64,000 bases of DNA from Solobacterium moorei (GCF_036323475.1 NZ_AP028934.1:2418001-2482000), one strand, 5' to 3'; shown: positions 46,053-55,072, counted from the stretch's first letter. Translations and numbers: made by a program. Notes: generated by a model not told the origin, from the letters alone.

Positions 46053-46470
46053 CCACGCCTAAAAGACGTGGTATGCTCTCGCCCTATAAGGGCATTATGT
46101 TGCGGTAAACATTCGTTTTCTGAAGAACTGAAAACCGCAACTTTTTTTTCTATCACTGCAAAGGATTCTCTGATTACCTTCTCATTTTTACCCACTGTAT
46201 CGACAAAATATCCTCTTGTCCAAAAATGCCAGCTTCCATATTTGTATTTCAGGTTCGCATGTCTATCAAATATCATCAGTGTTGATTTGCTTTTCATATA
46301 TTCCATGAATTCTGATACTAAATACTTTGGCGGTATCTCTATCAGCATATGAATATAATCAGAACACGTCTCACCTTCTATCCTACGACTTGGAATTTTT
46401 ATACCATTCTATCTCAACGCTAAAGCTATTTTATTAAACGCCATTGCAGGCATTTAATAAAATGTCCTTC
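46053..46470 (-). mobile_element. Decayed IS200/IS605 element
   Basis: One end (46053-46105) has a CCACG/CGTGG hairpin and a CGCCCTATAAGGGC hairpin, like IS605-type subterminal folds. The other end has a hairpin at 46428-46463 with an 11-bp outer stem (ATTTTATTAAA and its complement) and inner GCC/GGC. Between them lies a tnpA relic on the minus strand. No tnpB is present. Confidence 0.6.
46100..46410 (-). pseudogene. IS200/IS605 tyrosine transposase (TnpA) relic
   Basis: The minus strand encodes RRIEGETCSDYIHMLIEIPP, then SEFMEYMKSKSTLMIFDRHA and NLKYKYGSWHFWTRGYFVDT, which align by eye with the middle of IS200-type Y1 transposases. The HUH motif is damaged (Tyr-Ile-His in place of His-x-His). 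The catalytic tyrosine helix and C terminus are missing and the N terminus is cut by a TAG codon. It cannot transpose itself. Confidence 0.7.
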
Positions 46471-46641
46471 CTCTTAATTTGGCGCTCTAAAATTACTTGG
46501 GGTTGGGGTACCGCAATGAGAAGACTTGGGGTGCCTTTTTGATACTTCTTCAGAAAACTTGGGGTACCTTCAAAAATAAAAAAACCTCTCATGTTATTAT
46601 CTTTTTGCTATGAAAGAAAATGTCTTGAGAGGAGGCCATAA

Positions 46642-47970
46642 ATGGCTATTGATTATATTATCACATCTGCTTTGAACTTGTCCCAAGATCAAGTTCAAAG
46701 TCTATCTACATATCGCAATCATGATACCTTGAATATTTATCTTCTACTGATAAATAAACACCCCATTTGCCCTTACTGTGGTGCTGATACATCTAGCAAA
46801 GGACTTCTAACATATACATTCAAAACGCAAGACATCGCTGGTCTAAAAACGATTGTCAATTGGAAACGTAGACGATATAAGTGTCGTGACTGTCATCGTA
46901 CTTTTAGTGAAGACAATATCTTTACCCCTGATGGTATGCACTCCACCTTCTCTATGGTCGATCAAATCATGAAAGATCTAGGTGATATCTCCATTAACTT
47001 AAAGACAATTGCACTAAGAGCACATGTATCTATTCCTACGGTAGAACTCTATGCCGATAGTTACTTGAGAATTCCAAGGCAGTTCTTACCCGAGTATCTA
47101 GGAATTGATGAACTATATTCTGACATGGCGTTAAAAAACAGTTCTTACTTATGTGTCATGGTCGATAATAAAGCTCGTGTTCTAAACGAAGTCATACAGT
47201 CTCGTTCAAAAAAGGAACTCAGCACTTACTTTGAAAATATCCCATTAAGTGAGAGACAAAGAGTGAAGATTGTGACCATGGATATGTGGCAGCCATACAA
47301 AGATGTTGTAAAGAAATATCTGCCCAACGCCATCGTCGCTGTAGATCCTTTCCATGTCATCGAGCATCTTACATCTGGATTCTCACGTCTACGTATCGAT
47401 ATCATGAATCATTATGAAAAAGGAAGTAGAGCTTATTATCTTCTTAAAACATGGCATAAATTACTGGAAACCGACTACAACTTAGATAACGAGCCGAAAT
47501 ATAACAGTTTCTTTAGGCAAAAATTGAATTATCGAAATTTATATGATCAGTTATTGGAGATTGATCCAGTTTTAACGCTTGCCTACCACTTAAAAGAATT
47601 ATTTCGCAACTTTAATAGAACTGCTATTTACCCATCTTGTACAATCGAAATTACCTCCATACTAGATGCGTTTATTTCTGCTGATATACCTGCGTACGAA
47701 GACTTTTTGACATCTATCACAAACTGGAAAGAGGAGTATCTCAACTCGTTTAGAAGACCGTATGATGACAGAAAACAATCGAATGCACTATCAGAATATA
47801 TGAATAGTAGATTACGTGTACTGATCAATGTTTCTAATGGTCTTTCAAACTTTCCAAGATTCCGTGCTAGAGTGCTCTACGCGTTAAACAGAAAACTATA
47901 TTACACAATTACGGATCACCTTCAATCCAACAAAAGGATTGGAAAGAAGCGTGGTTCATACAAAAAATAA
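46642..47970 (+). CDS. ISL3-family transposase
   Basis: The 442-residue protein has the N-terminal zinc-binding part (CPYCGADTSSKGLL and RRRYKCRDCHRTF), a helix-turn-helix region and the DDE core with EYLGIDELYSD, VTMDMWQPYKDVV, VAVDPFHVIEHL and the C-terminal QSNALSEYMNSRLRVL (Glu of DDE). This is the typical ISL3 (transposase_12) order and length. It looks intact; a GAGAGGAGG site precedes the ATG. Confidence 0.88.
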   Translation: MAIDYIITSALNLSQDQVQSLSTYRNHDTLNIYLLLINKHPICPYCGADTSSKGLLTYTFKTQDIAGLKTIVNWKRRRYKCRDCHRTFSEDNIFTPDGMHSTFSMVDQIMKDLGDISINLKTIALRAHVSIPTVELYADSYLRIPRQFLPEYLGIDELYSDMALKNSSYLCVMVDNKARVLNEVIQSRSKKELSTYFENIPLSERQRVKIVTMDMWQPYKDVVKKYLPNAIVAVDPFHVIEHLTSGFSRLRIDIMNHYEKGSRAYYLLKTWHKLLETDYNLDNEPKYNSFFRQKLNYRNLYDQLLEIDPVLTLAYHLKELFRNFNRTAIYPSCTIEITSILDAFISADIPAYEDFLTSITNWKEEYLNSFRRPYDDRKQSNALSEYMNSRLRVLINVSNGLSNFPRFRARVLYALNRKLYYTITDHLQSNKRIGKKRGSYKK

Positions 47971-48003
47971 TTAACAATAAAACATTTCTTTCTTAGCACA
48001 TAT

Positions 48004-48060
48004 AAAAGGTAGAAATCGTAGACAAGAGACATTATTCTCATCTACAATTTCTACCTTTTT
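48004..48060 (+). terminator. Terminator inside ISL3 element
   Basis: AAAAGGTAGAAAT-GTAGA pairs with TCTAC-ATTTCTACCTTTT, with a run of T at the end, just after the transposase gene. Confidence 0.7.
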
Positions 48061-48170
48061 ACCCCCATGTAATTTTAAAGCGGTTTTTTCTAAAACCCCA
48101 AGTTATTTTACATTAGGAAATTATGTAAGTACTCTCTTTTCTATTTTCAGACTATTTCAGACGCACGGCG

Positions 48171-48199
48171 GTGGGTAGGGATCCCTACCACTGTTTTTT
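48171..48199 (+). terminator. Orphan terminator-like hairpin
   Basis: GTGGGTAGGG-ATCCCTACCAC forms a strong stem and TTTTTT follows. No plus-strand gene ends here except the IS transposase, so it may be what is left of a gene removed by insertion or deletion. Confidence 0.5.
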
Positions 48200-48220
48200 G
48201 TATTCTTGGCAAACTGGGTT

Positions 48221-49063
48221 TTAAGCTTTAGTTATTGGAATCCATAACTCCATTTTGTAATCAGGACTATGCATATCACCCTCATAGTAATATTCAAAGT
48301 CAGGCTTTCCTGAGTGAACATAGCCATGCTCGGGAAAGAATACTTCCATCGCATATTTCCATCCGGTATGAATGCAATCTGGAACACTTCCTGTTAACTC
48401 TACAACGGCATACTCTGCTTCATCAACTTCTAAAACATCTAAGCCCATGCTTCTTGCTTTGTCTACATCATTAACAATATAGCCTGCCATATAGTTTATT
48501 GTGCTTGGGTTTTCCACATCATGGCAAACGCCAACACTTTGACCGTTTCCCAAACTTGCAAGTTCATCGTGGCTATATTTTTCATACAGCTTATCCCAGA
48601 CACTTGGACATAATGATGAATTGATGCTTTGTTCATTTACCCCTGCGACTGCAAAGGCTTGTTTCTTTTGAATTGTAATATTCATGCTTCTTCCTCCTCT
48701 TACACTGAGTGCTAATTGCACCCGTGAAACTAATTTGAATGGTTTCCCATTTCTCACCTCCGAAGGAGTAAAACCATGAAAATTTTTAAATGCTGTTCCA
48801 AATGAATCTGATGACTCATATCCGAATTTGAATGCAACATCAATAATCTTTTCGTCCGTATCTCTTAATATCATGGCTGCTTCCGTCAATCTTCTGCTTC
48901 TCAAATAGTCTGAGAGTGTTGTTTCGGTTAGAATAGAAAACAAGCGGCTGAACATCGAATAAGAGTATCCGGATAACTGAGTTACTTTCTTTTCATCAAT
49001 TTCATCATCAAGAACTGTTTCAAGATAATCAATCGTATTGTTAAACGACTTGATAATATTCAT
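48221..49063 (-). CDS. AraC-family regulator with GyrI-like effector domain
   Basis: From ATG 49063, after a GGGGGG ribosome site, the protein has 280 residues. The N-terminal AraC domain (about 1-105) has KKVTQLSGYSYSMFSRLFS and IIDVAFKFGYESSDSFGTAFK. The C-terminal part (about 125-280) is an effector-binding (GyrI/Bacterial_transcription_activator) domain with IQKKQAFAVAGV and the WIPI ending. This is the Rob/SoxS-like layout used for sensing small hydrophobic compounds. Its target is unknown. It lies between mobile elements, so it may be acquired. The frame extends to 49090 without support. Confidence 0.83.
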   Translation of the reverse strand: MNIIKSFNNTIDYLETVLDDEIDEKKVTQLSGYSYSMFSRLFSILTETTLSDYLRSRRLTEAAMILRDTDEKIIDVAFKFGYESSDSFGTAFKNFHGFTPSEVRNGKPFKLVSRVQLALSVRGGRSMNITIQKKQAFAVAGVNEQSINSSLCPSVWDKLYEKYSHDELASLGNGQSVGVCHDVENPSTINYMAGYIVNDVDKARSMGLDVLEVDEAEYAVVELTGSVPDCIHTGWKYAMEVFFPEHGYVHSGKPDFEYYYEGDMHSPDYKMELWIPITKA

Positions 49064-49207
49064 TTTGATTCCCCCCCTTTCGTTCGGCATATTTTAGTAT
49101 AGAGAAAGACTTCTTTTCTTACCCTACAGTATTCGTACGAATTTTATAGGTTTCATTTCATAGAAATTTATAGCTTGCTAAGTTCGACAAACTGAAGCTT
49201 GTTTGCC

Positions 49208-49399
49208 TCATTTAGCTTTCTTAGGTTTCTTTTCGTGCAATTCCGTATACATACCTTCCAGTAGTTCTGTAATCAAATCCGTATCCTCCAATCTGTCGAA
49301 TATATGCATCAATGTCTTTGAACCTTCATCGGTTCGGTCCCTTTTTATACACATGCATTTTCTTTGCGTATATCGAAAGATTCTGTAGGTTTTTTCTTG
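49208..49399 (-). pseudogene. Gene fragment cut by group II intron relic
   Basis: A minus-strand frame gives about 63 residues, with GSKTLMHIFDRLEDTDLITELLEGMYTE (given in part) and a Lys-rich end KKPKKAK. It runs back into the intron relic at 49400 without a start of its own, though ATG 49357 is possible. I do not recognise the family. It may be the C-terminal end of a gene disrupted by the intron. Confidence 0.35.
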
Positions 49400-49616
49400 G
49401 TGTGTCAGACATGGCATATATCTTGGAGGTTGAAAGGTACCTCTAACCAAGGGATGTAGTCCCTAAGGTTTAGCCGAATTCAAGGGTGTCCATCGTGAGG
49501 TGGAATCTGAAGGAAGAACTAGGCAAACTGCTGGCCCGAGGGTCACAAATCTCAATTGAGGCAGGTAGATGGTAGGAAAGATGTATGTCTTACTCTGGGG
49601 GGTCTTATCAGTGCCG
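49400..49616 (+). mobile_element. Class C group II intron relic, copy 2
   Basis: The relic starts GTGTGTCAGACATGG, the 5' splice-site pattern of group II introns, and contains AAGGGTGTCCATCGTGAGG, then TGGAATCTGAAGGAAG, GCAAACTGCTGGCCCGAGG and TCAATTGAGGC, the domain I landmarks of class C introns. It is nearly identical to the copy at 42249-42466 but in the opposite orientation. It ends after about 217 bases, without domain V or a reverse transcriptase. Confidence 0.65.
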
Positions 49617-49654
49617 AAAAGTGCATAGTTATTAAGTTGATTGTTTAACCATAA

Positions 49655-50224
49655 TTATAGTTTAAATAAGATTCCAATGATTGCGGCTGCAATAATAAAT
49701 AGTATTGGATGTGTCTTTGGTTTAAAGTGATAAACAGTTAACATGCATGCAAATATAATAATAGGCTTCCATCTAAATAAACTTAAAAGTGATTTGGTTG
49801 TTTTGAATGTAGTGATATCGAGTAATGCCAGTAAATAGATACCTATCACTGCAGATGTGATTAAACCAACAACCGCTGGTCTTAGACCCATAAATGCATT
49901 TTGTACAATCACAGAGTCTTCAAACTTTTGAAGTGCTGTTGCGATCAGAATAATTGATAGAAATGCTGGTGCTGTAACGGAGAGTGTTGCGGCAATACCA
50001 CCGAAGAAGCCGTATATATGATTTCCTACATAGGTCGCCATGTTTACGCCCATTGGACCAGGTGTAGATTCGCTGATAGCTACCATGGTTGTTAAGTCTG
50101 TAAGGCTAAACCAACCATACTTTAGCGACATCTCTTGTAGGAAGGGTATTGTGGCTAGACCTCCACCGATAGAGAATAAACCTGTTTTAAAGAACTCCCA
50201 GCATAACAATAAAAAATTTGCCAT
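49655..50224 (-). CDS. Chromate-type transporter, half-size (CHR family)
   Basis: The 189-residue membrane protein is a single CHR domain with the N-terminal FFKTGLFSIGGGLATIPFLQE, ESTPGPMGVNMATYVGN and GFFGGIAATLSVTAPAFL segments. Half-size CHR proteins usually work as pairs made from adjacent genes. The partner here is 4.3 kb away (54524-55072), on the other side of the ABC gene unit. The ion may be chromate or another oxyanion; this is not shown. Confidence 0.85.
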   Translation of the reverse strand: MANFLLLCWEFFKTGLFSIGGGLATIPFLQEMSLKYGWFSLTDLTTMVAISESTPGPMGVNMATYVGNHIYGFFGGIAATLSVTAPAFLSIILIATALQKFEDSVIVQNAFMGLRPAVVGLITSAVIGIYLLALLDITTFKTTKSLLSLFRWKPIIIFACMLTVYHFKPKTHPILFIIAAAIIGILFKL

Positions 50225-50274
50225 GATGATTACCTCACTGGTATCTTATCACGACAAATTTTGTTGTAAATCAA

Positions 50275-50667
50275 TTATTCTGCAGAATCTTCTTCGCGAG
50301 TTTTGACGCCCCAGATAAAGTAAATCATATGAAATAACCATACGACTCCAAGAATTGCACATGGAATATATAGAGATTTGCGTATCATCATCACAAAGCC
50401 AAATAACATAAATGCACTAACGGTGCACATTACACGAATTTTTGCGGCTTTTGTCATGCCTTTGCCATTGAGATGACTCTCTAGGTTGTTTTTATATATT
50501 TTTGTATTGATAAACCAGTTGTGTAGTCTTTCAGAACTCTTACTATAGCTAAACGCTGCGAGTAGTAGGAATGGAAAGGATGGTAATAGTGGGATGAATG
50601 CTCCAATTGCACCAACCCCAAGGCTAACGCAACCTAGCACAATCCAAAATATCTTTTTTGAATTCAT
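50275..50667 (-). CDS. DUF454 (YbaN-like) membrane protein
   Basis: The 130-residue protein has three or four hydrophobic segments and the family's start GCVSLGVGAIGAFIPLLPSFPFLLLAAF (in part), then SERLHNWFINTKIYKNNLE. The family is widespread in the inner membrane and has no proven function. Its start overlaps the stop of the preceding gene by 4 bases. It is the last gene of the overlapping unit with two ABC exporter halves. Confidence 0.83.
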   Translation of the reverse strand: MNSKKIFWIVLGCVSLGVGAIGAFIPLLPSFPFLLLAAFSYSKSSERLHNWFINTKIYKNNLESHLNGKGMTKAAKIRVMCTVSAFMLFGFVMMIRKSLYIPCAILGVVWLFHMIYFIWGVKTREEDSAE

Positions 50668-51005
50668 TTCTGTTTCTCCAGTTTTCTTTTTTCTTTGATG
50701 CTTTCAATCAGATGACGAATTGTTGCGAGTGGATAATACAACAACATTCTAGGACCGCTGAAGCGCATCACAGTTTTAATTCGTTCTCTCATTTCTGGTT
50801 TATAGCAGTGAACACGGCAGTTTGCACAAAATGTTTTTGTTTCCATAAATGGGCAATGACTACTACGCATGGTTGCGTAATCAAGTAACTCTTTGCATTC
50901 GGGGCAAAGGCCATCTTTTGTATCGTGTTTCTTTCTGCAATAGACTTCAATCATCTTTGTGACGATTGAGATTTCACGTTGACGTTTTTCTTCAATTCTG
51001 CTCAT
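50664..51005 (-). CDS. Nitrous-oxide-stimulated promoter family protein
   Basis: From ATG 51005 the protein has 113 residues. It starts RIEEKRQREISIVTKMIEVYCRKKH and has a conserved Cys set (CPEC, CPF, CANCRVHCYKPEMRE) that could bind metal, as in the PF11756-type nitrous-oxide-stimulated promoter family. No biochemical function is known. It overlaps the ABC gene before it by 14 bases and the DUF454 gene after it by 4 bases. A longer start at 51062 lies deep in the ABC gene and is rejected. Confidence 0.82.
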   Translation of the reverse strand: MSRIEEKRQREISIVTKMIEVYCRKKHDTKDGLCPECKELLDYATMRSSHCPFMETKTFCANCRVHCYKPEMRERIKTVMRFSGPRMLLYYPLATIRHLIESIKEKRKLEKQK

Positions 51006-52680
51006 GCATGACACCTTCTGATGCACGATAGATGCGGTCAGCGATTGCCATTGTAGATTCACGATGGGATACCAAAATAATGCATTTATCGTGTTTTTGT
51101 TCTTTTAAGGATTTGAGAATAATACCTTCGTTGATACTATCTACGTTACTTGTAGGTTCATCTAATAGGATTAGCTTACTACCACGAAGGAATGCACGTG
51201 CTAAACCAATACGTTGTTTTTCACCTGCAGAAAGATTATCTCCAAGTGTTCCAACTTTACTTTGATAGCCATTTGGTAGTGTCATGATGAAATCATGAAC
51301 AGATGCGTTGCGGCATGCATTCTCGATTTCATCGATTGTAGCTTCCGGTTTTGCGATACGAAGATTTTCTTCAACAGTATCATCAAAGAGATACGTTGTT
51401 TGACTAACCATTGTAGCGTTAGACAATAAACTTTCTGTATTGATTTGATTGATATCAATGCCGTTGTAAAGAATATCACCTGTTTCTTTTTGCCAGAAGC
51501 GGAGTAATAGTTTTAGGAATGTAGATTTACCACAGCCTGATTCACCAACAATGCCAACGATTTCTCCGATATTTGCATGCATGGATATATCTTTTAGCAC
51601 TTGTGCTTTTCCATCATAAGAGAAGGATAAGTTATTTACTTCTAAGTTTTCGAATGTAAAGTCTTTACCACATACAATTGGAGTAACAGCTGGCTTTTCA
51701 GATAATAGATTCAGTACACGGTCACCAGACGCAAATGTCTGTGTTAAGTTTCCAGGCAGTGCAGAGATAGCGATGACGGGACCGAAAGATCCAAATACTG
51801 CTGTTACACCAATTAACATCTTACCGATTGTTAGACTGTTGTTTGCGACTAGGATAATACCTACGATTAATGTGAGGATGATAAAGATAGAGACACTCAG
51901 TTCAGTTTCAGCAGTAGCTCTCGCTGTATCATGCTTCATCTTCTTCGTTTCAAGAAGAAGGGAATCAGAACGCTTATTTACTTCATCTTTACGCTGATCT
52001 TGTGCGTGCATGAGCACGATATCCTTAATACCCTTGATACTATCTAAGAAGTAAGCGTTAAAGGATGAAAATTCTGCACGGTAACGTACACCAGATTCCT
52101 TTAATCGACTAGAGGAAATCATTGGGACAATAATACCAATTGTTAGATAGCCAAGTAATGCGATGAGCGCAAGATACCAGTTTACGGTAAATCCAACAAA
52201 TAAAGTAACGCAGGTAGATACGATCACCGCAATACAGATTGGAGAAATCGTATGTGCGTAGAATACTTCTAATGTTTCAATATCGGCTGTAATCATGGAG
52301 ATAATTGCACCTTTTTGTTTGCTTTCAAGTTTTGCTGGGCAAAGAATACGCAGTGCGCGGAAAATCTTGTCGCGTAATACTGCTAGTAACTTGAATGCGA
52401 TGTAGTGATTGCTGTATTGTTCTAGGTAACGTAAGAAACCACGTAATACACCAAAGCCAATTGTTAAGGCGATGATTGCTCCATAAGATAGAGGAACTGC
52501 TTCACCGAGTGATTTTGCAATACCAACTGCACCCATGAGAGTAACACCTATCGCAACGATAAAGCCTACGGAACCGTTAATAACGGCAAGAATCATAATA
52601 TATGCAAGCGAACCTAGTAGGGTAATCAAACTTGCCATAATTTTAATGCCACTACGGCGGATGTATTTTTCATTTGTCAT
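50992..52680 (-). CDS. ABC exporter half, CydC-like (permease + ATPase)
   Basis: The 562-residue protein has six hydrophobic segments (about 10-300) and a C-terminal ATPase with Walker A VGESGCGKST, signature LSAGEKQRIGLARAF and Walker B LILLDEPTSNVD. The layout is that of type IV exporters of the CydDC/lipid-peptide group. It should form a heterodimer with the product of 52677-54416, whose stop it overlaps by 4 bases. The substrate is unknown; a thiol, heme or peptide is possible. Confidence 0.85.
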   Translation of the reverse strand: MTNEKYIRRSGIKIMASLITLLGSLAYIMILAVINGSVGFIVAIGVTLMGAVGIAKSLGEAVPLSYGAIIALTIGFGVLRGFLRYLEQYSNHYIAFKLLAVLRDKIFRALRILCPAKLESKQKGAIISMITADIETLEVFYAHTISPICIAVIVSTCVTLFVGFTVNWYLALIALLGYLTIGIIVPMISSSRLKESGVRYRAEFSSFNAYFLDSIKGIKDIVLMHAQDQRKDEVNKRSDSLLLETKKMKHDTARATAETELSVSIFIILTLIVGIILVANNSLTIGKMLIGVTAVFGSFGPVIAISALPGNLTQTFASGDRVLNLLSEKPAVTPIVCGKDFTFENLEVNNLSFSYDGKAQVLKDISMHANIGEIVGIVGESGCGKSTFLKLLLRFWQKETGDILYNGIDINQINTESLLSNATMVSQTTYLFDDTVEENLRIAKPEATIDEIENACRNASVHDFIMTLPNGYQSKVGTLGDNLSAGEKQRIGLARAFLRGSKLILLDEPTSNVDSINEGIILKSLKEQKHDKCIILVSHRESTMAIADRIYRASEGVMHEQN

Positions 52681-54416
52681 GCGATTACCTCCGTATAGCC
52701 TTCTTCTAAATTCTTTTGTGTTGTATATAGCTTTGCATAACCTTCATGCATGTTCATTAGTTCTGCGTGAGTACCGTGTTCTTTAACCTCTCCATCTTCG
52801 ATGTAGTAAATGGTATCAGCGGCGATGACATTTGCTAGACGGTGAGAAATAACAATAACGGACTTCTCTTTTGATAGTTCCTTAATGTTGTTCATGATGA
52901 TAGCTTCACTTTCAATATCAATATTGCTTGTGGCTTCATCGAAGATGTAGATATCTTTGTTTGCGACTAGGTTGATTGCAAGTGCTAGTCGTTGTTTTTG
53001 GCCACCAGAGATGTTTGTGGCGTCTTCTGTAATGATTTTATCTAATCCACCGTTTCCAATGATGAAATCATAGAGATTTACTTTCTTAAGCGCATTATAG
53101 ATTTCTTCATCTGTAACATCAGCTTTAGCAAGCATAAAGTTTTGACGAATTGTTTCGTTAAAGATATAGGTGTTATAACTTACAACTGAAATATGAGAGT
53201 AATAGGCTTCTCTATTTAATGTCTCTAGTGGTTTATTGCCAACAAGGATAGAACCTTGTTGAGGATGATATGCACCTAATAGTAGGTTAACGACTGTAGA
53301 CTTACCGGAACCGGATTCACCAACGATTGCATGCATGCCAGTTGAACCAAAGCTCATGGATACATGTTGTAATACATCACGTGTTCCATCATAAGAGAAG
53401 GTAACATCTTTTATTGCAATTTTCGTACTGTCTACTGTTCCATTACCCCATACTGAATCTGGTTGAGCAAGCAATGAAAGAATCTTATTCCCTGCACTTG
53501 CACCATTCATCGCAATATGGAATGCAGAACCAAACGCACGTAGAGGTAAGAAGAAGTCTACCGCAACGAGTATTAAGAATAGCGCTGCGTAAGCAGATAG
53601 GGTTCCATTTACGACTGCGAGCATCGTTAATGCAATACCAAGGCCTGCGCCACCATAGGCAACCATGTCCATGATTGTTGTACTAGCTAACTGCATTACT
53701 AATACTTTCATCGTAATCTTACGGAACTCTTCGCTTGTCTCATTCATTTTAATATTTTGTGCAGCATCAGCTTGGAAGATCTTTAATTCTTTTAAACCTT
53801 GTACACTATCTAAGAAACTATCTCCCATGGATGTATATTTACCCCAGTACTTCGCAAAGATTTTCTTTGCGTAACGGGATACTGCAATAATGGACATAGG
53901 AATTAGCGGTACGCATGCAAGTAATACAAGTGCGACTGCCCAATTGATACGTACAGTGACTACAAACAAAATGATTGGTGCGATCATCGCATAAAAGAAC
54001 TGTGGAATGTATGCGGAATAATATAGGTCTAACTGTTCAACACCCTCCATGGATAGCTGTGTTAAACCTGCCATACTCATGTTGTCAGTTGTACGAACAC
54101 CTAGCTTGATAATCTTGTCATAGATGCGTTGACGCAAGTTCTTCTTCACATTTCTTCCTAATGTATCCTTCAAGTCACCGATACTACGAGAAGTTATATA
54201 ACGTATTGCCATCGCAATGATTACAATCACCGTTGGTAGGATAAATCCTTGTGCATTACTACCAGAGGATGCATATTCTGCTGCATATTGAATGGCATAG
54301 CAGATGGAAGCGGTGATTGCAAGATTAGCGAATAAACCCACAATCATAAGACCAACTGTATAGAATATATATTTTTTATTTCCCCCTAAAAGGGCTAAAA
54401 GTTTCTTATCTATCAT
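52677..54416 (-). CDS. ABC exporter half, CydD-like (permease + ATPase)
   Basis: The 579-residue protein has six hydrophobic segments (about 15-310), then an ATPase with Walker A VGESGSGKST, signature ISGGQKQRLALAI and Walker B IYIFDEATSNID. It is the partner of the downstream exporter half. It is the first gene of a four-gene unit in which every start overlaps the previous stop, so the proteins are probably made in fixed ratio. Confidence 0.86.
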   Translation of the reverse strand: MIDKKLLALLGGNKKYIFYTVGLMIVGLFANLAITASICYAIQYAAEYASSGSNAQGFILPTVIVIIAMAIRYITSRSIGDLKDTLGRNVKKNLRQRIYDKIIKLGVRTTDNMSMAGLTQLSMEGVEQLDLYYSAYIPQFFYAMIAPIILFVVTVRINWAVALVLLACVPLIPMSIIAVSRYAKKIFAKYWGKYTSMGDSFLDSVQGLKELKIFQADAAQNIKMNETSEEFRKITMKVLVMQLASTTIMDMVAYGGAGLGIALTMLAVVNGTLSAYAALFLILVAVDFFLPLRAFGSAFHIAMNGASAGNKILSLLAQPDSVWGNGTVDSTKIAIKDVTFSYDGTRDVLQHVSMSFGSTGMHAIVGESGSGKSTVVNLLLGAYHPQQGSILVGNKPLETLNREAYYSHISVVSYNTYIFNETIRQNFMLAKADVTDEEIYNALKKVNLYDFIIGNGGLDKIITEDATNISGGQKQRLALAINLVANKDIYIFDEATSNIDIESEAIIMNNIKELSKEKSVIVISHRLANVIAADTIYYIEDGEVKEHGTHAELMNMHEGYAKLYTTQKNLEEGYTEVIA

Positions 54417-54482
54417 TACTAGAATTCCTTTCGCACAGACTATTTTACACGATAAGTTAGTTATATATAACTAAAATACTAT

Positions 54483-54509
54483 AAAAAACAACAATCTTTG
54501 AGATTGCTG
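54483..54509 (-). terminator. Terminator after upstream CHR transporter gene
   Basis: On the minus strand CAGCAATCT pairs with AGATTGTTG (54489-54497 with 54501-54509), then TTTTTT. It separates the CHR gene from the ABC unit. Confidence 0.75.
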
Positions 54510-54523
54510 TGAAAAGGCACAGA

Positions 54524-55072
54524 TTATTTGAGGTGAATCTTATTTTTGTATGTATAGAATACGTAGCCAAACACCGCGGCTAGTATTACCAATAGTACAG
54601 TTGGGATGTTTGTAAAGTATGCTAGCAAGAATGCAACAAGACAGATGAGTAGACTAGGAATATCCACAATGCTTGTTTTAAATAGGTTTTTGACTGCACC
54701 AAACATCAACACACATACAGCAATCTGAATTCCAGCGAGTGCGTGTTTTACAACTTCTAATGAAGAGAAGTTAGATAAGAAAGCCGCGATGATACTAATG
54801 ATAATAATAGATGGTGTAATAACCCCCAGTGTAGAAATAAGCGCCCCAAAGAAACCATCAATTTTTCCGCCGATGAATGTGGATAAGTTGACAGCGATTG
54901 CGCCTGGTGTACATTGGCTAATTGCATAGTAATTTAGGATATCTTCCGCCGTTACCCAACGGTGTTTATCAACAATTTCTTTTTGAATCATCGGAATCAT
55001 TGCGTATCCACCACCGAAGGTAAATAGACCAATTTTGAACCATGAAATATATAGTTTTACAAATTTATTCAT
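54524..55072 (-). CDS. Chromate-type transporter, half-size (CHR family)
   Basis: From ATG 55072 the protein has 182 residues: one CHR domain with WFKIGLFTFGGGYAMIPMI, SQCTPGAIAVNLSTFIGGK and FFGALISTLGVITPS. It is probably the partner of the half-size CHR protein at 49655-50224. The frame extends to 55189 but the extra 39 residues are unlike the family. Divergent from the XpaC-like gene. Confidence 0.85.
   Translation of the reverse strand: MNKFVKLYISWFKIGLFTFGGGYAMIPMIQKEIVDKHRWVTAEDILNYYAISQCTPGAIAVNLSTFIGGKIDGFFGALISTLGVITPSIIIISIIAAFLSNFSSLEVVKHALAGIQIAVCVLMFGAVKNLFKTSIVDIPSLLICLVAFLLAYFTNIPTVLLVILAAVFGYVFYTYKNKIHLK

Larger units (their letters stand above)
46489..48109 (+). mobile_element. 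ISL3-family insertion sequence
   Basis: Inverted ends are AAAATTACTTGGGGTT at 46489-46504 and, on the minus strand from 48109, AAAATAACTTGGGGTT. Three copies of ACTTGGGGT lie near the left end (46495, 46524, 46557), probably transposase sites. One intact transposase gene fills the element. I see no 8-bp target duplication, so the flanks may have changed. It lies beside the IS200 relic. Confidence 0.75.

Noticed and set aside
45665-46348. 227-codon minus-strand frame as one protein
   Set aside because: Only its first third matches TnpA; the rest is antisense to the 189-residue membrane protein.
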